From Betaproteobacteria bacterium (GTDB taxonomy: Bacteria; Pseudomonadota; Gammaproteobacteria; Burkholderiales; Thiobacillaceae), in contig JACRAU010000004.1 of NCBI GenBank assembly GCA_016234655.1, forward strand, positions 142,083-206,082: a DNA stretch of 64,000 nt. The letters run 5' to 3'. The position numbers and the translations under genes are program-made. This document shows, piece after piece, positions 10,157-20,868 of this stretch (the stretch's first letter is position 1; each line of letters opens with the position of its first letter). The notes under the pieces were generated by a model. That model was not told the origin of the DNA and did not search any database. It saw only the letters and a program-made list of their open reading frames with translations.

Positions 10157-11392
10157 ATGGCATTGATTGTCCAAAAATACGGCGGCACCTCGGTCGGCTC
10201 CATCGAGCGCATCCGCAACGTGGCCGAGCGGGTCGCCAAGTTCAAGATGCTGGGCCACCAGGTGGTCGTCGTCCTGTCCGCCATGTCCGGCGAGACCAAC
10301 CGCCTGATCGCCCTGGCCAAAGGGATTCAGAAAGAGCCCGACCCGCGCGAGATGGATGTGCTGATCTCCACCGGCGAGCAGGTCACCATCGCCCTGCTGG
10401 CCATGGCCCTGAAAGACCTCGGCCTCAAGGCCAGGAGCTACACCGGCAGCCAGGTGCGCATCCTGACCGACGACGCCTACACCAAGGCCCGCATCCTCGC
10501 CATCGACGAGGAAAACATGCGCCGCGACCTGGACGGCGGCCATGTCGTGGTCGTCGCCGGCTTTCAGGGCATCGACGAGAAGGGCAACATCACCACCCTG
10601 GGCCGGGGCGGCTCGGATACTACCGGCGTCGCCCTGGCCGCGGCGCTCAAGGCCGACGAATGCCAAATCTACACCGATGTCGACGGCGTCTACACCACCG
10701 ACCCGCGCATCGTGCCGGAAGCGAGAAAGCTCAACACCATCACCTTCGAGGAGATGCTGGAACTGGCCAGCCTCGGCTCCAAGGTCTTGCAGATACGCTC
10801 GGTCGAATTCGCCGGTAAGTACAAGGTTAAACTGCGCGTGCTCTCCAGCTTCCAGGAGGATGGCGAAGGCACGCTGATCACGTTCGAGGAAGACACCATG
10901 GAACAGCCCATCATCTCCGGCATCGCCTTCAACCGCGACGAGGCCAAACTCACTATCCTGGGCGTGCCCGACAAGCCGGGCGTCGCCGGCCTGATTCTGG
11001 CCCCGATCGCCGACGCCAACATTGACGTCGACATGATCGTGCAGAACGTCGGCCACGACGGCACCACCGACTTCTCCTTCACCGTGCACCGCAACGAGTT
11101 CAAGAAAGCCATGGAAGTGCTCAATGGCGTCAAGGGCGAGATCGGCGCGCGCGAGGTGATCGGCGACGACAAGATCGCCAAGGTCTCCATCGTCGGCGTC
11201 GGCATGCGCACCCACGCCGGCATCGCCAGCAAGATGTTCAAGGCCCTGGCCGCCGAGAACATCAACATCCAGATGATCTCCACCTCCGAGATCAAGATAT
11301 CAGTCGTACTGGAAGACAAATACATGGAACTGGCCGTGCGCGCCCTGCACCAAGCCTTCGAACTGGAAAACGAAGTTTCGGTGAAAGCTTAA
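10157..11392 (+). CDS. lysC: Aspartate kinase with ACT domains
   Basis: [65 protein letters not shown]. Confidence 0.95.
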   Translation: MALIVQKYGGTSVGSIERIRNVAERVAKFKMLGHQVVVVLSAMSGETNRLIALAKGIQKEPDPREMDVLISTGEQVTIALLAMALKDLGLKARSYTGSQVRILTDDAYTKARILAIDEENMRRDLDGGHVVVVAGFQGIDEKGNITTLGRGGSDTTGVALAAALKADECQIYTDVDGVYTTDPRIVPEARKLNTITFEEMLELASLGSKVLQIRSVEFAGKYKVKLRVLSSFQEDGEGTLITFEEDTMEQPIISGIAFNRDEAKLTILGVPDKPGVAGLILAPIADANIDVDMIVQNVGHDGTTDFSFTVHRNEFKKAMEVLNGVKGEIGAREVIGDDKIAKVSIVGVGMRTHAGIASKMFKALAAENINIQMISTSEIKISVVLEDKYMELAVRALHQAFELENEVSVKA

Positions 11393-11595
11393 CATCGGCT
11401 AAGCCGATGTTAAGCCCGCGCCAGCGGGCGGCTGGAGCCATAAGACAGCCGCTGTTTAATTGCTTTTTTGGACCTGCGCGGGTATCCTTGCGCGGCTTTT
11501 CCTGCCTAGCAAGCGGGACGATTTTTGGTTTCGGCCGCCACTAAGCGACTTAACATCCGCGCTGCGGATATTAGCCTACGCCGAAACTTCGTTTT

Positions 11596-11688
11596 GGAGA
11601 CGTGACCGAGAGGCCGAAGGTGCTCCCCTGCTAAGGGAGTAGGCGGGCAAAACCTGCCTCGTGGGTTCGAATCCCACCGTCTCCGCCA
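11596..11688 (+). tRNA. tRNA-Ser(GCT)
   Basis: GGAGACG acceptor pairs with CGTCTCC, long variable arm, anticodon GCT in loop CTGCTAA, genomic GCCA. Confidence 0.93.
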
Positions 11689-11726
11689 AATAAAAATGGA
11701 CCCATGCGGGTCCATTTTTATTTGGC
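11689..11726. terminator. Hairpin AAATAAAAATGGACCC-ATGC-GGGTCCATTTTTATTT after tRNA-Ser
   Basis: Perfect inverted repeat with T tract. Confidence 0.8.
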
Positions 11727-11950
11727 ATAGCCGGTGGGTAAGCAGAGCCCGCAGGTTCGCCGAGCGAGCACTGCTCGCGAGTGACGTCATGGCACAGCCA
11801 TGACGGGCCCGAAGGGCCGAAGGTTTGGCGGAGGCAACGCCAAATCTGAGCAATCCCACCCCCACTTAAATACAGAACACCGGCCGGATCCATTTTTATT
11901 TGGCATAGCCCGTGGGTAAGCAGAGCCCGCTGGTTCGCCGAGCGAGCACT
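11711..11950. repeat. Two ~62-bp direct repeats (11711-11772, 11889-11950) downstream of tRNA-Ser
   Basis: TCCATTTTTATTTGGCATAGCC(G/C)GTGGGTAAGCAGAGCCCGC(A/T)GGTTCGCCGAGCGAGCACT present twice. Confidence 0.9.
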
Positions 11951-11985
11951 ACACACAACAACTAGATGTTATTCCACTCGCTCGC

Positions 11986-12498
11986 TTACTTCCCCCTCAC
12001 CGCCTCAAACGCCGCCCGCCAAACCTCCAACTTCGCCGCGAACGGCAACGAAGCATTCGCCGGGCTGGTTGACGGCAACCTCATATAAGCGACGGGGACA
12101 GCAGCAACGCTGGGCAATACATATCGCTTGTAGCACTGCTCCGCTTTCGCGCCATTGAATAAAACGTGACGAATCTTCTTGTGCCTAGCGAAGAAGACCA
12201 CGAAATCGTTCACCGCCAGGCCAGCGTCCTCTATCGACGAATCCAGGCTCCCTCGTCGCACGCAGGAATGCAGCACGTCCCAGACGGCAATGCGAGCCGC
12301 TTTCAGAGCCTGCGTTCGCGCGCGGTAGGGTGCCATGACATCGAACCCGAACAGCTCGGCAGCGATAGGCCAGAACTGGTTTCGTGGGTGCGCATAATAC
12401 TGTCCCGCCGCCAGCGACGCCGCGCTGGGCATGCTGCCGAGAATGAGGATTTCCGCATCGGCATTGGCAATCGGCCCGAAGCCACGCACCCTCGTCAT
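11986..12498 (-). CDS. DNA-deoxyinosine glycosylase / Mug-like uracil-DNA glycosylase superfamily
   Basis: LILGSMPSAASLAAGQYYAHPRNQFWPI; LPSTSPANASL. Confidence 0.85.
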   Translation of the reverse strand: MTRVRGFGPIANADAEILILGSMPSAASLAAGQYYAHPRNQFWPIAAELFGFDVMAPYRARTQALKAARIAVWDVLHSCVRRGSLDSSIEDAGLAVNDFVVFFARHKKIRHVLFNGAKAEQCYKRYVLPSVAAVPVAYMRLPSTSPANASLPFAAKLEVWRAAFEAVRGK

Positions 12499-12666
12499 GG
12501 GTCTCTTCTTAGGCTCGGATCAAAAAACGAAGTCAAACGGGGTCTTGCCAGCCAGCTGGCGGACATGGATAGGAATAGCGCAGGAGAGATAAGAGGGGGA
12601 ACTACCGGGAACGTCTGAGGTTTGGCTGGCGTACATGGCGCATGGCCATGCACGCCATTGCCGTGA

Positions 12667-12963
12667 TTACTTCTTCTTGGCGGCTTTCTTGCCGGCGACT
12701 GCGGCCTTGAAGCCTGCACCAGCGGTGAAACGCGGCACGGTCGTAGCAGCGATCTTGATTTCCTTACCGGTCTGCGGGTTACGGCCGGTACGGGCAGCAC
12801 GCTTGGAGGACTTGAAAGTACCGAAGCCAACCAGCGTGACGGTGTCACCCTTGGAGACGGCCTTGACGACAGCGTTGATCATTGCATCGAGAGCCTTGCC
12901 AGCGGCAGCCTTGCTGATATCTGCTTCCTTGGCGGCGATTTCGATCATCTCGGATTTGTTCAT
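12667..12963 (-). CDS. HU family DNA-binding protein
   Basis: [29 protein letters not shown] ... [26 protein letters not shown]. Confidence 0.95.
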   Translation of the reverse strand: MNKSEMIEIAAKEADISKAAAGKALDAMINAVVKAVSKGDTVTLVGFGTFKSSKRAARTGRNPQTGKEIKIAATTVPRFTAGAGFKAAVAGKKAAKKK

Positions 12964-13172
12964 AAATGCCCCTTAGTTCGTGGATGAAGAGTTGTGATGC
13001 TACCAGCCATCAGATGCATTGTGACTGGCTGGCGGCCGTGAAACCAGTGTTTCTTAGGCTGCCCCGTGTCTTTCAAGCACCTGCGGTTGCCAACAATAGC
13101 CAATGAGACGGCAAATGTGAAGCCCCCTAATCCCTTAAATAGCGGGACCTGGCCTAATTTTTTGCCTCGGGA

Positions 13173-14813
13173 TCAAGCAAATTCCGCTGCCGCATTGAAA
13201 TATTCGATGCAGCGGCGAACGCCGGAAAGCTGCTGTGCGCTCGGGTTCGCGAACTCCAGGCCATATAAAAACCCGCCATCCTGGCCCCGCGACCACACTA
13301 CCCTGCCCGCCAAACGAACCGGGGTTTGGCTTTGATACCGCGCCAAGTCCTCGTAGGGTACGTAGATATCCAAATCGAGGCTATCCGTGTTGTCCAAGCG
13401 CCTGGGCAAAAGCAACTGGAGGCCGGATAGGCTGAAATCGCGGCATAGGCCTTCGATGTGCTCGTCGCCAAACATGGCATCGACGCGCAAGGTATGGGAC
13501 ACACGCGGGTAGTGCCGTTTTTCATGCTGGACGACCGCGACATCGATATGCTTTTCGAAATCGAAGTCCGCCATCACATCCTTTATCTTTTCGGTCACCT
13601 CATGCAAGGCCCGACCGATATTGGCCGTGGTTTGCACCTTGCTCGCGCTCTCGTCCAAGGTATGGAACAGCTTGTCGAGCGTGGACTCCAGTTGTCCCAG
13701 CCGCTCGAACTGCTGGCGGGCCACCTCCGATATTTCGTCGTTGGCGGTCGCGGTAAGCCCGACCGCCGTGGCCATGTCCTCGATCACCCGTGAAGTCTCC
13801 GCCGCCTGTCTTTGGCTGTGGTGCACGTGTTCGACCACGGAGTCCATCGTGGCCGAGGCCTGTTTTACCTTGCCGGTCAGTTGCTCGATGATGGCCGCCA
13901 CCTCCTGGGCGGAATCCGTCGTCCGCTCGGCGAGCTTGCGCACCTCGTCGGCCACCACGGCGAAGCCGCGCCCCTGCTCGCCGGCGCGCGCCGCCTCGAT
14001 CGCCGCATTCAAGGCCAATAGATTGGTCTGGCCGGCGATGGTTTGGATCGCGTTGATGATCTGATGAATCTGATCGGCCGATTGATCCAACTCGGAGATG
14101 CTCTGCGCGGTGCGGTTCACCTCCTGCACCGTCGAATCCATCTCGGCGATATTGGTCTGCACCATTGCTATGCCAGATCGAGCGGAGGCCTCGGTCTGCC
14201 TGACCCGTTCCAGCGCGCTCCCCGCCTGGGCCTGCACCACCTCCGAAATCTCCCGAAGCTCGGCGGTCGCATTCGAAACCTCGGCCGAACGGCTTTGCTC
14301 TTGCTGGCTGACCTCGGATATCTCCTGCGAAATGGTCGCGATCTGATAACTGGACAACCCCATCTGTTTGCTGCTGTCGTCGATATTGCGCAGAATTTGG
14401 TTCAGCTTGGCCAGCATGCTGTTAAAGCTGCTCTCGAGCAGGCCGATCTCGTCGCGCGAACTATGGGGCACCCCCTTCGTCAAATCGCCCCGCTCGACGG
14501 CCTTCAACGCATCGCAAAGCGCGCGTATCGGCCTGACGAACAAGGTGGCGAGCACGCCGATCAGCAGGAACTGCAAGACGAACTCCAGGCCGGATTCCCA
14601 TAACGAATTGAAGATGTATGCGCCGTGATTGGCTTCGAGGGCCTCGATCACTCTGGCATCGACGCCGCCAGAACGGGCGATCTCCACCATCTTGCCCAGC
14701 TCGTGCGAGGCCAGCAGGCGGTTGTAGATCGTGGTGACCATGGTCACCGCGAAGAAGCCGAGTTGCAGCTTCCAACGAATGCTCAGGGATAGGAACCAGT
14801 TCATCTCGATCAC
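13173..14813 (-). CDS. Methyl-accepting chemotaxis protein with C-terminal PilZ domain
   Basis: [40 protein letters not shown]-terminal [17 protein letters not shown] PilZ-like RxxxR. Confidence 0.88.
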   Translation of the reverse strand: MIEMNWFLSLSIRWKLQLGFFAVTMVTTIYNRLLASHELGKMVEIARSGGVDARVIEALEANHGAYIFNSLWESGLEFVLQFLLIGVLATLFVRPIRALCDALKAVERGDLTKGVPHSSRDEIGLLESSFNSMLAKLNQILRNIDDSSKQMGLSSYQIATISQEISEVSQQEQSRSAEVSNATAELREISEVVQAQAGSALERVRQTEASARSGIAMVQTNIAEMDSTVQEVNRTAQSISELDQSADQIHQIINAIQTIAGQTNLLALNAAIEAARAGEQGRGFAVVADEVRKLAERTTDSAQEVAAIIEQLTGKVKQASATMDSVVEHVHHSQRQAAETSRVIEDMATAVGLTATANDEISEVARQQFERLGQLESTLDKLFHTLDESASKVQTTANIGRALHEVTEKIKDVMADFDFEKHIDVAVVQHEKRHYPRVSHTLRVDAMFGDEHIEGLCRDFSLSGLQLLLPRRLDNTDSLDLDIYVPYEDLARYQSQTPVRLAGRVVWSRGQDGGFLYGLEFANPSAQQLSGVRRCIEYFNAAAEFA

Positions 14814-14982
14814 TTCCTTCGGTTAGGCACAACACATGGGAATTCTGCCTCGCCCACGGCCAAAATCGAAGCTTTTTCAAAGTTCAATCCGGCTTGCCGT
14901 CCGCCCAACTGGCAGAATTACTCCCAAACCGTTTTCCTGAAGACATTTTTTTAATTTTTTTGTTATAATTTCGGTCTACGTT

Positions 14983-15059
14983 GCGCCCGTAGCTCAGCTG
15001 GATAGAGTACCTGGCTACGAACCAGGGGGTCAGGAGTTCGAATCTCTTCGGGCGCGCCA
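14983..15059 (+). tRNA. tRNA-Arg(ACG)
   Basis: GCGCCCG acceptor pairs with CGGGCGC; anticodon loop CTACGAA; CCA end. Confidence 0.93.
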
Positions 15060-15067
15060 GTCAGCAA

Positions 15068-15102
15068 GCAAAGGGGCTGTCCAATTCAGCCCCTTTGCTT
15101 TG
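15068..15102 (+). terminator. Hairpin AGCAAAGGGGCTG...CAGCCCCTTTGCTTTG between tRNAs
   Basis: Perfect stem, weak T tract. Confidence 0.6.
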
Positions 15103-15114
15103 CAGTTCAAGCGC

Positions 15115-15191
15115 GGAGCGGTAGTTCAGTCGGTTAGAATACCGGCCTGTCACGCCGGGGGTCGCGGGTTCGAGTCCCGTCCGCTCCGCCA
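15115..15191 (+). tRNA. tRNA-Asp(GTC)
   Basis: GGAGCGG pairs with CCGCTCC; anticodon loop CTGTCAC; CCA end. Confidence 0.93.
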
Positions 15192-15198
15192 CCCATCC

Positions 15199-15234
15199 CA
15201 AAAACGCGGGTCCTCTGGCCCGCGTTTTTTTATT
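15199..15234 (+). terminator. Rho-independent terminator after tRNA-Asp
   Basis: AAAACGCGGG-TCCTCTGG-CCCGCGTTTTTTTATTT. Confidence 0.85.
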
Positions 15235-15348
15235 TCAGCCGCTTCCAAGACACATCCCAGCTTGCACTTACCGTTCCGGATGGTATTTTTATCGGACGGA
15301 ATGGCAGCACGCGGCACTTGAAAACGCCTCGCCAGCCAATCGAATGCC

Positions 15349-16137
15349 ATGAGAGGAAACCCGTTCGTGCCGCACGACACGCCCGACCAGTCGCATGTAG
15401 ATGAACTGCTCGCCCGCCTGCAAGCCGATTTTCTTGGCGAGTTGGGAGAACGCATCGACAAGCTGGAAGACCTGACCATGGCCTTCGAAAAGGACGGGGC
15501 CACGCGGGCCGATTTCGATGCCCTATACCGGGGCGTGCATAGCCTCAAGGGAACGGCCGGCACCTTCGGCTTCCCCATCATCTCGGCTGCCTGCCACGCC
15601 TATGAGGACTATTTGAATGCAGGCAAACAGACAGGCCCGAGCCATCTCAGCAACTGCCTGCACTACATCGATCTGTTGCGAGCGACGGCCGAAAAAATCC
15701 GGCAAGGCCGCAACGAATTCGCCGACATCGAAGCGAGCATCCGCCGACTTGGCGAACGACACTTCGCCAAGCCCTATTCGGCCATGCTGGTCGAACCCTC
15801 CAAGCTGACGGCCGGGCTTTGCATACAAGCCTTGGCCGGCCTGCCGATCCGCATCGTCCAAGTCAACGATGGCCTGCGCGCCCTGGGGCGGCTGCTATCG
15901 GAGCCCTTCGACCTATTAATCACCAGCCAAGAGATCAAGACCCTGAATGGCGCCGCCCTGATCGCGGCCATACGCCTGGCCAATCGCCCGGGCCAAGCCA
16001 TCAAGGCCATCCTGTTGACCTCTCAGCCAGGCCGTATCGACACCCCGATCCCGCCGGACCGCATCATCCGCAAAGACCTGCACGTCGGCCAGAATTTGAC
16101 GAAGGCCGCGGCCGATGTGCTAGGGTTGACTACCTAA
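15349..16137 (+). CDS. Hpt domain protein with receiver-like C-terminal part
   Basis: ALYRGVHSLKGTAGTFGFPIISAACHAYEDYL Hpt signature. Confidence 0.8.
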   Translation: MRGNPFVPHDTPDQSHVDELLARLQADFLGELGERIDKLEDLTMAFEKDGATRADFDALYRGVHSLKGTAGTFGFPIISAACHAYEDYLNAGKQTGPSHLSNCLHYIDLLRATAEKIRQGRNEFADIEASIRRLGERHFAKPYSAMLVEPSKLTAGLCIQALAGLPIRIVQVNDGLRALGRLLSEPFDLLITSQEIKTLNGAALIAAIRLANRPGQAIKAILLTSQPGRIDTPIPPDRIIRKDLHVGQNLTKAAADVLGLTT

Positions 16138-16187
16138 CGGCTCGCCGCAATTGAAAATACCCTAAGCCGGCAGCACAATGAAAAGCC

Positions 16188-17420
16188 ATGAGCAAGATCG
16201 ACACCGCTCCCCACGTCAAGAAGATACCCATCGCCCAGTTGCGGAAGGGGATGTTCGTGCACGACCTCAACTGCGGCTGGATGGATCACCCCTTCCTGAC
16301 CAACCAGTTTTCGGTCAAGGACGATGAAACGCTGAAGACCCTGCGCGGCATGGGGCTACGCGAACTCTATATCGACACGAAAAAGGGCTTGGATGTCACC
16401 GACGCCCCCACCCAGCAGGAAGTAAAGAAAGAGATTTCCCAGGCCATGGAGGCGATCGCCAACGAGCCCAGGTTGCCAAAGCCCACCACCCTGCAACAGG
16501 AGATCGGTCGCGCCCGCGTGCTGCACAAAGAGGCCAACCAGATCGCCCACGACATGCTGCTGGACGTACGCCTGGGCAAGCAGATCGAAATGGAAAAGGT
16601 GGAGCCGCTGGTCGAGAACATGATCGACTCCATCTTTCGCAATGCCGATGCACTATTGCCCCTGGCCCGGCTGAAAGACCACGACAATTACACCTTCCAG
16701 CATTCGGTCTCGGTCTGCGCGCTGATGATATCCTTCTCGCGCGGCCTCAAGCTCGATCGCGCCACCATCAAGGAGATCGCGATCGGCGCCTTGTTGCACG
16801 ATGTCGGCAAGGCCAAGGTACCGGATGAAATCTTGAACAAGCCGGCCAAACTGACCGAGGCCGAGCTAGCAAAGATGCAGTCCCACGTGGTGCAGAGCAT
16901 CATCATCCTGCAGCACACGCCAAGCATCAGCCAGATCGCGCTCGATGTCGCCGGACAGCACCACGAACGCTTCGACGGCACCGGCTATCCGAACAAGCTC
17001 AAGGGCGACCAGATCTCGCTTTATGGCCAGATGGGCTCCATCGTCGATGTCTACGACGCGCTGACCTCCGAGCGCGTCTACAAGAAGGGCATGCCGCCGA
17101 CCGAGGCGCTGGGCAAACTATTGGAATGGAGCAAGTTCCATTTCGACCCCGAGCTGGTCAGGCAATACATCAAGTCGATCGGCATCTATCCGACCGGTTC
17201 GCTGGTGAGACTGGAAAGCGAGCGCCTCGGCGTAGTCATGGAGCAACACGAAGAAAGGGCGATGCAGCCCATCGTCAAGGTGTTCTATAGCGCCAAGAGC
17301 CGGCATTACTTGCCGCCCGAGACCATCGATCTCTCCAAGCCATCCTGCCAAGACCGCATCACCGGCCACGAGGCCTTCGACGCCTGGGGCATCGACCCCG
17401 CCAAGTGGCTACCCAGCTAA
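16188..17420 (+). CDS. HD-GYP domain protein with N-terminal DUF3391 (predicted c-di-GMP phosphodiesterase)
   Basis: ALLHDVGKAKVPDEILNKPAKLTEAE; VAGQHHERFDGTGYPNKLKGDQISLYGQMGSIVDVYDALTSERVYKK. Confidence 0.93.
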   Translation: MSKIDTAPHVKKIPIAQLRKGMFVHDLNCGWMDHPFLTNQFSVKDDETLKTLRGMGLRELYIDTKKGLDVTDAPTQQEVKKEISQAMEAIANEPRLPKPTTLQQEIGRARVLHKEANQIAHDMLLDVRLGKQIEMEKVEPLVENMIDSIFRNADALLPLARLKDHDNYTFQHSVSVCALMISFSRGLKLDRATIKEIAIGALLHDVGKAKVPDEILNKPAKLTEAELAKMQSHVVQSIIILQHTPSISQIALDVAGQHHERFDGTGYPNKLKGDQISLYGQMGSIVDVYDALTSERVYKKGMPPTEALGKLLEWSKFHFDPELVRQYIKSIGIYPTGSLVRLESERLGVVMEQHEERAMQPIVKVFYSAKSRHYLPPETIDLSKPSCQDRITGHEAFDAWGIDPAKWLPS

Positions 17421-17425
17421 GACAA

Positions 17426-18325
17426 CTAATCGTTCCACAGCCAGGCCGCGCCGCGCACCCCGCTCGAATCGCCGTGCCTCGGCGGCAACAGCCGGGTATG
17501 CACCGTATCGCTGAACACATAGCGTCCCCAGAGCTGGGGCACGTTCGCATACAAGCGCGCAAGATTGGATAGGCCGCCGCCCAGCACGATCGCATCGGGG
17601 TCGAGCACGTTGATCACCTGGGCCAGGCCGCGCGCCATGCGGTCTTCGTAGCGTTGCAGCGCGGCCTCGCAGGCCGCATCGCCCGCCGCCGCCCGGCGTA
17701 CGATCTCCGGCACCGCCAGCGCCTGCCGCGCCACGGCCTTGAATTCGCGCGCCAATCCCGGCCCCGACAGCCAGGTCTCCACGCAGCCCTCCTTGCCGCA
17801 ATAACAGGCCGGCCCCGGCAACTCGTGGTCCTGGGGCCAGGGCAAGGGGTTGTGGCCCCATTCCCCGGCGATCGCGTTCGGCCCGGTCAACACCTGGCCG
17901 TGCGCCACCACGCCGGCGCCGCAACCGGTGCCGACGATCACGCCGAACACCACCCGCGCCCCGGCCGCCGCGCCATCGACCGCCTCGGACAAGGCGAAGC
18001 AATTGGCGTCGTTGGCGATGCGCACCGTCCGGCCGAGCCGGTCCTCGATATCTTGCTTGAGCGGCCGGCCGTTGAGGCAGACCGAATTGGCGTTTTTCAT
18101 CAGGCCGCTGGCCGGCGAAATCGCGCCCGGCGTGCCGATGCCGACCGAGCCGGTCGCGCCCAAGGCCCGTTCGGCCTCGCCCACCAGGCGCGCGATGGCC
18201 TCCAGCGTGCCGGCGTAATCGCCCTGCGGCGTCGGCACCCGATGGCGCCACAACTCGCCGCCGCCCGCATCCAGCGCGATCAATTCGATCTTGGTGCCGC
18301 CCAGATCGATGCCCAAACGGATCAT
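17426..18325 (-). CDS. ROK family sugar kinase
   Basis: IRLGIDLGGTKIELIALDAGGGELWRHRVPTPQGDY; GIGTPGAISP; GEWGHNPLPWP; CYCGKEGCVETWLSGPGL. Confidence 0.92.
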   Translation of the reverse strand: MIRLGIDLGGTKIELIALDAGGGELWRHRVPTPQGDYAGTLEAIARLVGEAERALGATGSVGIGTPGAISPASGLMKNANSVCLNGRPLKQDIEDRLGRTVRIANDANCFALSEAVDGAAAGARVVFGVIVGTGCGAGVVAHGQVLTGPNAIAGEWGHNPLPWPQDHELPGPACYCGKEGCVETWLSGPGLAREFKAVARQALAVPEIVRRAAAGDAACEAALQRYEDRMARGLAQVINVLDPDAIVLGGGLSNLARLYANVPQLWGRYVFSDTVHTRLLPPRHGDSSGVRGAAWLWND

Positions 18326-18414
18326 GTCGCCTCCTTTCATTGCCATCATTCTAGCGGGGTGCGCTGGCTTCGCGCCGATGCTATGCTGGCGGCCTTGTCT
18401 GGACGGCCCTTTCC

Positions 18415-18837
18415 ATGGATATCCCCACGCTTCCCAAGAACGATCTCGAATACCTGTTGACCGAGTTGCACAACGGCTCGCTCGACCCCGAAACCTTCGC
18501 CCAGCGCCTGCTCGACCTGCAAGTATTCATGCCGGTGAAGGACGAAAAACATGCCATCGCCGGCTTCCAGCGCTCGACCCAGGCCGAGCCCCTGGTCTTG
18601 GAGGCCGACGACGGCACCGCCGTGCTGGTGCTATTCTCGTCGCCGGAACGGGCGAAGAACTTCATGAGCGACATCCCCGGCTACAGCGGCGGCCTGCTCA
18701 CCGAGTTCTCCTGGGTGCTGCGGCGCATGGCCGACGACGTCGGCATCGCGCTCAACCCGGACATAGAACTGGGCATGGACTTCGACACCGACATGATCGC
18801 GATGCTGCTCGCCCTGCTGCCCGAGGAAGGCGCGTGA
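18415..18837 (+). CDS. SseB-like protein
   Basis: VFMPVKDEKHAIAGFQRSTQAEPLVLEADDGTAVLVLFSSPERAKNF resembles SseB N-terminal domain. Confidence 0.65.
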   Translation: MDIPTLPKNDLEYLLTELHNGSLDPETFAQRLLDLQVFMPVKDEKHAIAGFQRSTQAEPLVLEADDGTAVLVLFSSPERAKNFMSDIPGYSGGLLTEFSWVLRRMADDVGIALNPDIELGMDFDTDMIAMLLALLPEEGA

Positions 18838-19406
18838 GCGAGTTCCACACCTTCCTGCGCCCGGACGTCGAGCGGCTCGGCCCGCAGGTCGGCGATATCT
18901 ACTCGGCCGAGCACAAACGCTACGCCGAAGGCGCCCGCTATGCCTACCGCGACCAGGCCCACGACCTGGCGCTGTTCTGGCCCGGCCCAACCCAGGCCGA
19001 GATCGAAAGCCTGCGCGCGCAGCCGGTCGAGGTCGGCCTCTACGCCAACGGCCCGGCCGCCTTCCTGCTCTACAAGATTCGCAACGTCTGCGAGTGGTCG
19101 GACGTCGCCTTCAACGTCCACCTCGTGCCCGAGGCCGAGCGCGAACTGCCGGCCGAGCCGGCGGGCGAGCGCGGCCGGCTGCGCCTCACCCTGGTCAATG
19201 CCGACGACGGCATCGTCGTGGCCAAGCGCCTGGTCTCGCTCGACAAGGTCATGACCCAGGCCCTGCGCCACGCCATGCAGGAACAGGCCGCGCAACCGTT
19301 CAACCGCCCGCTCTACGACGCCGCCGTGCAAGAGGCCCATGGCCGCTTTCCCGACGGCGACGCCATGGCGCAGGCGGCCGAGGTGGTCGAGGCCACCCTG
19401 GGCTGA
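18834..19406 (+). CDS. Hypothetical protein (GTG start, GTGA overlap with previous gene)
   Basis: VSEFHTFLRPDVERLGPQVGDIYSAEHKRYAEGARYAYRDQAHDLALFWPGP...; lies in ORF 18291..19406. Confidence 0.7.
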   Translation: MSEFHTFLRPDVERLGPQVGDIYSAEHKRYAEGARYAYRDQAHDLALFWPGPTQAEIESLRAQPVEVGLYANGPAAFLLYKIRNVCEWSDVAFNVHLVPEAERELPAEPAGERGRLRLTLVNADDGIVVAKRLVSLDKVMTQALRHAMQEQAAQPFNRPLYDAAVQEAHGRFPDGDAMAQAAEVVEATLG

Positions 19407-20788
19407 TGCTACCCCCCGCCGTCCTCGCCGAATTCGCCGCGCTGCTCGGCCCCGAGCGGGCGCGCGCCGATGCCGACACCCTGGCCCTCTACGCCCAGGA
19501 CGAGACCCCCGGCCGCTGCCCGCCCGAGGCGGTGTTATTCCCGACCTCGCACGACCAGGTCGCCGACTGCGTGCGCCTGGCGCTCGAACACCAACTGCCG
19601 ATCACGCCGCGCGGCGCCGGCTCCGGCAACGTCGGCGGCGCCCAGCCGACGCCGGGCAGCCTGGTGCTCAGCTTCGAGTGCATGAACCGCATCGTCGAAT
19701 TCGACCCGGCCAATCGGCTGATCGTGGTCGAGCCCGGCGTCGTCACCCAGGACATCGACCAGCTCGCGCGCAGCGCCGGCCTGATGTACGCGCCCGACCC
19801 CGGCAGCGGCGCCTACAGCCGCATCGGCGGCAACCTGGCGATGAACGCGGCCGGCCCGCGCGCGGTGAAATACGGCGTCACCCGCGACCACGTGCTGGCC
19901 TTGCGCGCAGTGGACGGCAGCGGCCGCGAACTGCGCACCGGCGGCCGCACCAGCAAATACGCCACCGGCTATGACCTGACCCGGCTGTTGGTCGGCTCGG
20001 AAGGCACGCTGGCGCTGATCACCGAGGCCACGCTGAAACTGGTGCCGGCGCCCGAGCGTACCGCCTCGTTCCGCCTCTGCTATGCCAGCGACACGGCCGC
20101 CTGCGCCGCCGTGCAGCGCATCATGCGGCAGCCGGTCGTGCCGTCCGCCTTGGAATTCATGGACCGCCGTTCGATCGATGCGATCAAAGAATATGGCGCC
20201 GCCGAGGGCCTGCCGCCCGGCACCGAGGCCGTGTTGATGGTCGAGGCCGACGGCCCGGCCGAGGACATCCCGCGCCAGGTCGCCGCGCTGGAGGCCGCCC
20301 TGCGCGGCGACGGCCTGCTGGAGCTGCAAACCGGCTTCACCCCGGCCGAGATCCAAAATCTGTGGACCGCGCGCAAATCGCTGTCGCACGCGGTGAAGAA
20401 GATCGCGCCGCTCAAGATCAACGAGGACATCGTGGTGCCGGTGTCGCGCCTGGCCGAGCTGGTCGCCGCCATCGACGCCATGGCCACGCTGCACCGCCTG
20501 CCCATCGTCAGCTTCGGCCACGCCGGCAACGGCAACCTGCACGTCAACCTGATGGTGCATCCGGACGACGAGGACGAGATGGCGCGCGCCGAGACCTGCC
20601 TGCGCGAACTGGTCGAGACCGTGCTGCGCCTCGGCGGCACGCTGTCCGGCGAACACGGCATCGGCAACAAGAAGCGGCAGTTCATGCCGCTGGAGATCGA
20701 GCCCGACACCCTGGCCCTGATGCGCGAACTCAAGCGCGTGTTCGACCCGCGGGGCATCCTGAACCCGGGCAAGAAACTGCCGGACTAG
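19406..20788 (+). CDS. FAD-linked oxidase, glycolate oxidase GlcD-like
   Basis: ITPRGAGSGNVGGAQPTPGSLVLSFECMNRI; GGNLAMNAAGPRAVKYGVTRDHVLAL; FGHAGNGNLHVNLM; LGGTLSGEHGIGNKKRQFM. Confidence 0.93.
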   Translation: MLPPAVLAEFAALLGPERARADADTLALYAQDETPGRCPPEAVLFPTSHDQVADCVRLALEHQLPITPRGAGSGNVGGAQPTPGSLVLSFECMNRIVEFDPANRLIVVEPGVVTQDIDQLARSAGLMYAPDPGSGAYSRIGGNLAMNAAGPRAVKYGVTRDHVLALRAVDGSGRELRTGGRTSKYATGYDLTRLLVGSEGTLALITEATLKLVPAPERTASFRLCYASDTAACAAVQRIMRQPVVPSALEFMDRRSIDAIKEYGAAEGLPPGTEAVLMVEADGPAEDIPRQVAALEAALRGDGLLELQTGFTPAEIQNLWTARKSLSHAVKKIAPLKINEDIVVPVSRLAELVAAIDAMATLHRLPIVSFGHAGNGNLHVNLMVHPDDEDEMARAETCLRELVETVLRLGGTLSGEHGIGNKKRQFMPLEIEPDTLALMRELKRVFDPRGILNPGKKLPD

Positions 20789-20868
20789 GCCCCAACCCGA
20801 ATTTGCTACAATTGCGCCACCCACCGCCCGCCCACCGGCCGGCGGTTTTTGTTTTCTAAGCACATAGC

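Noticed and set aside
11506-11956. Minus-strand ORFs with WDSNPRG / VGFEPTR peptides near tRNA-Ser
   Set aside because: Known artefact type: translation through the tRNA gene.
15150-15581. Minus-strand ORF with GRDSNPRPPA near tRNA-Asp
   Set aside because: tRNA read-through artefact overlapping the Hpt gene.
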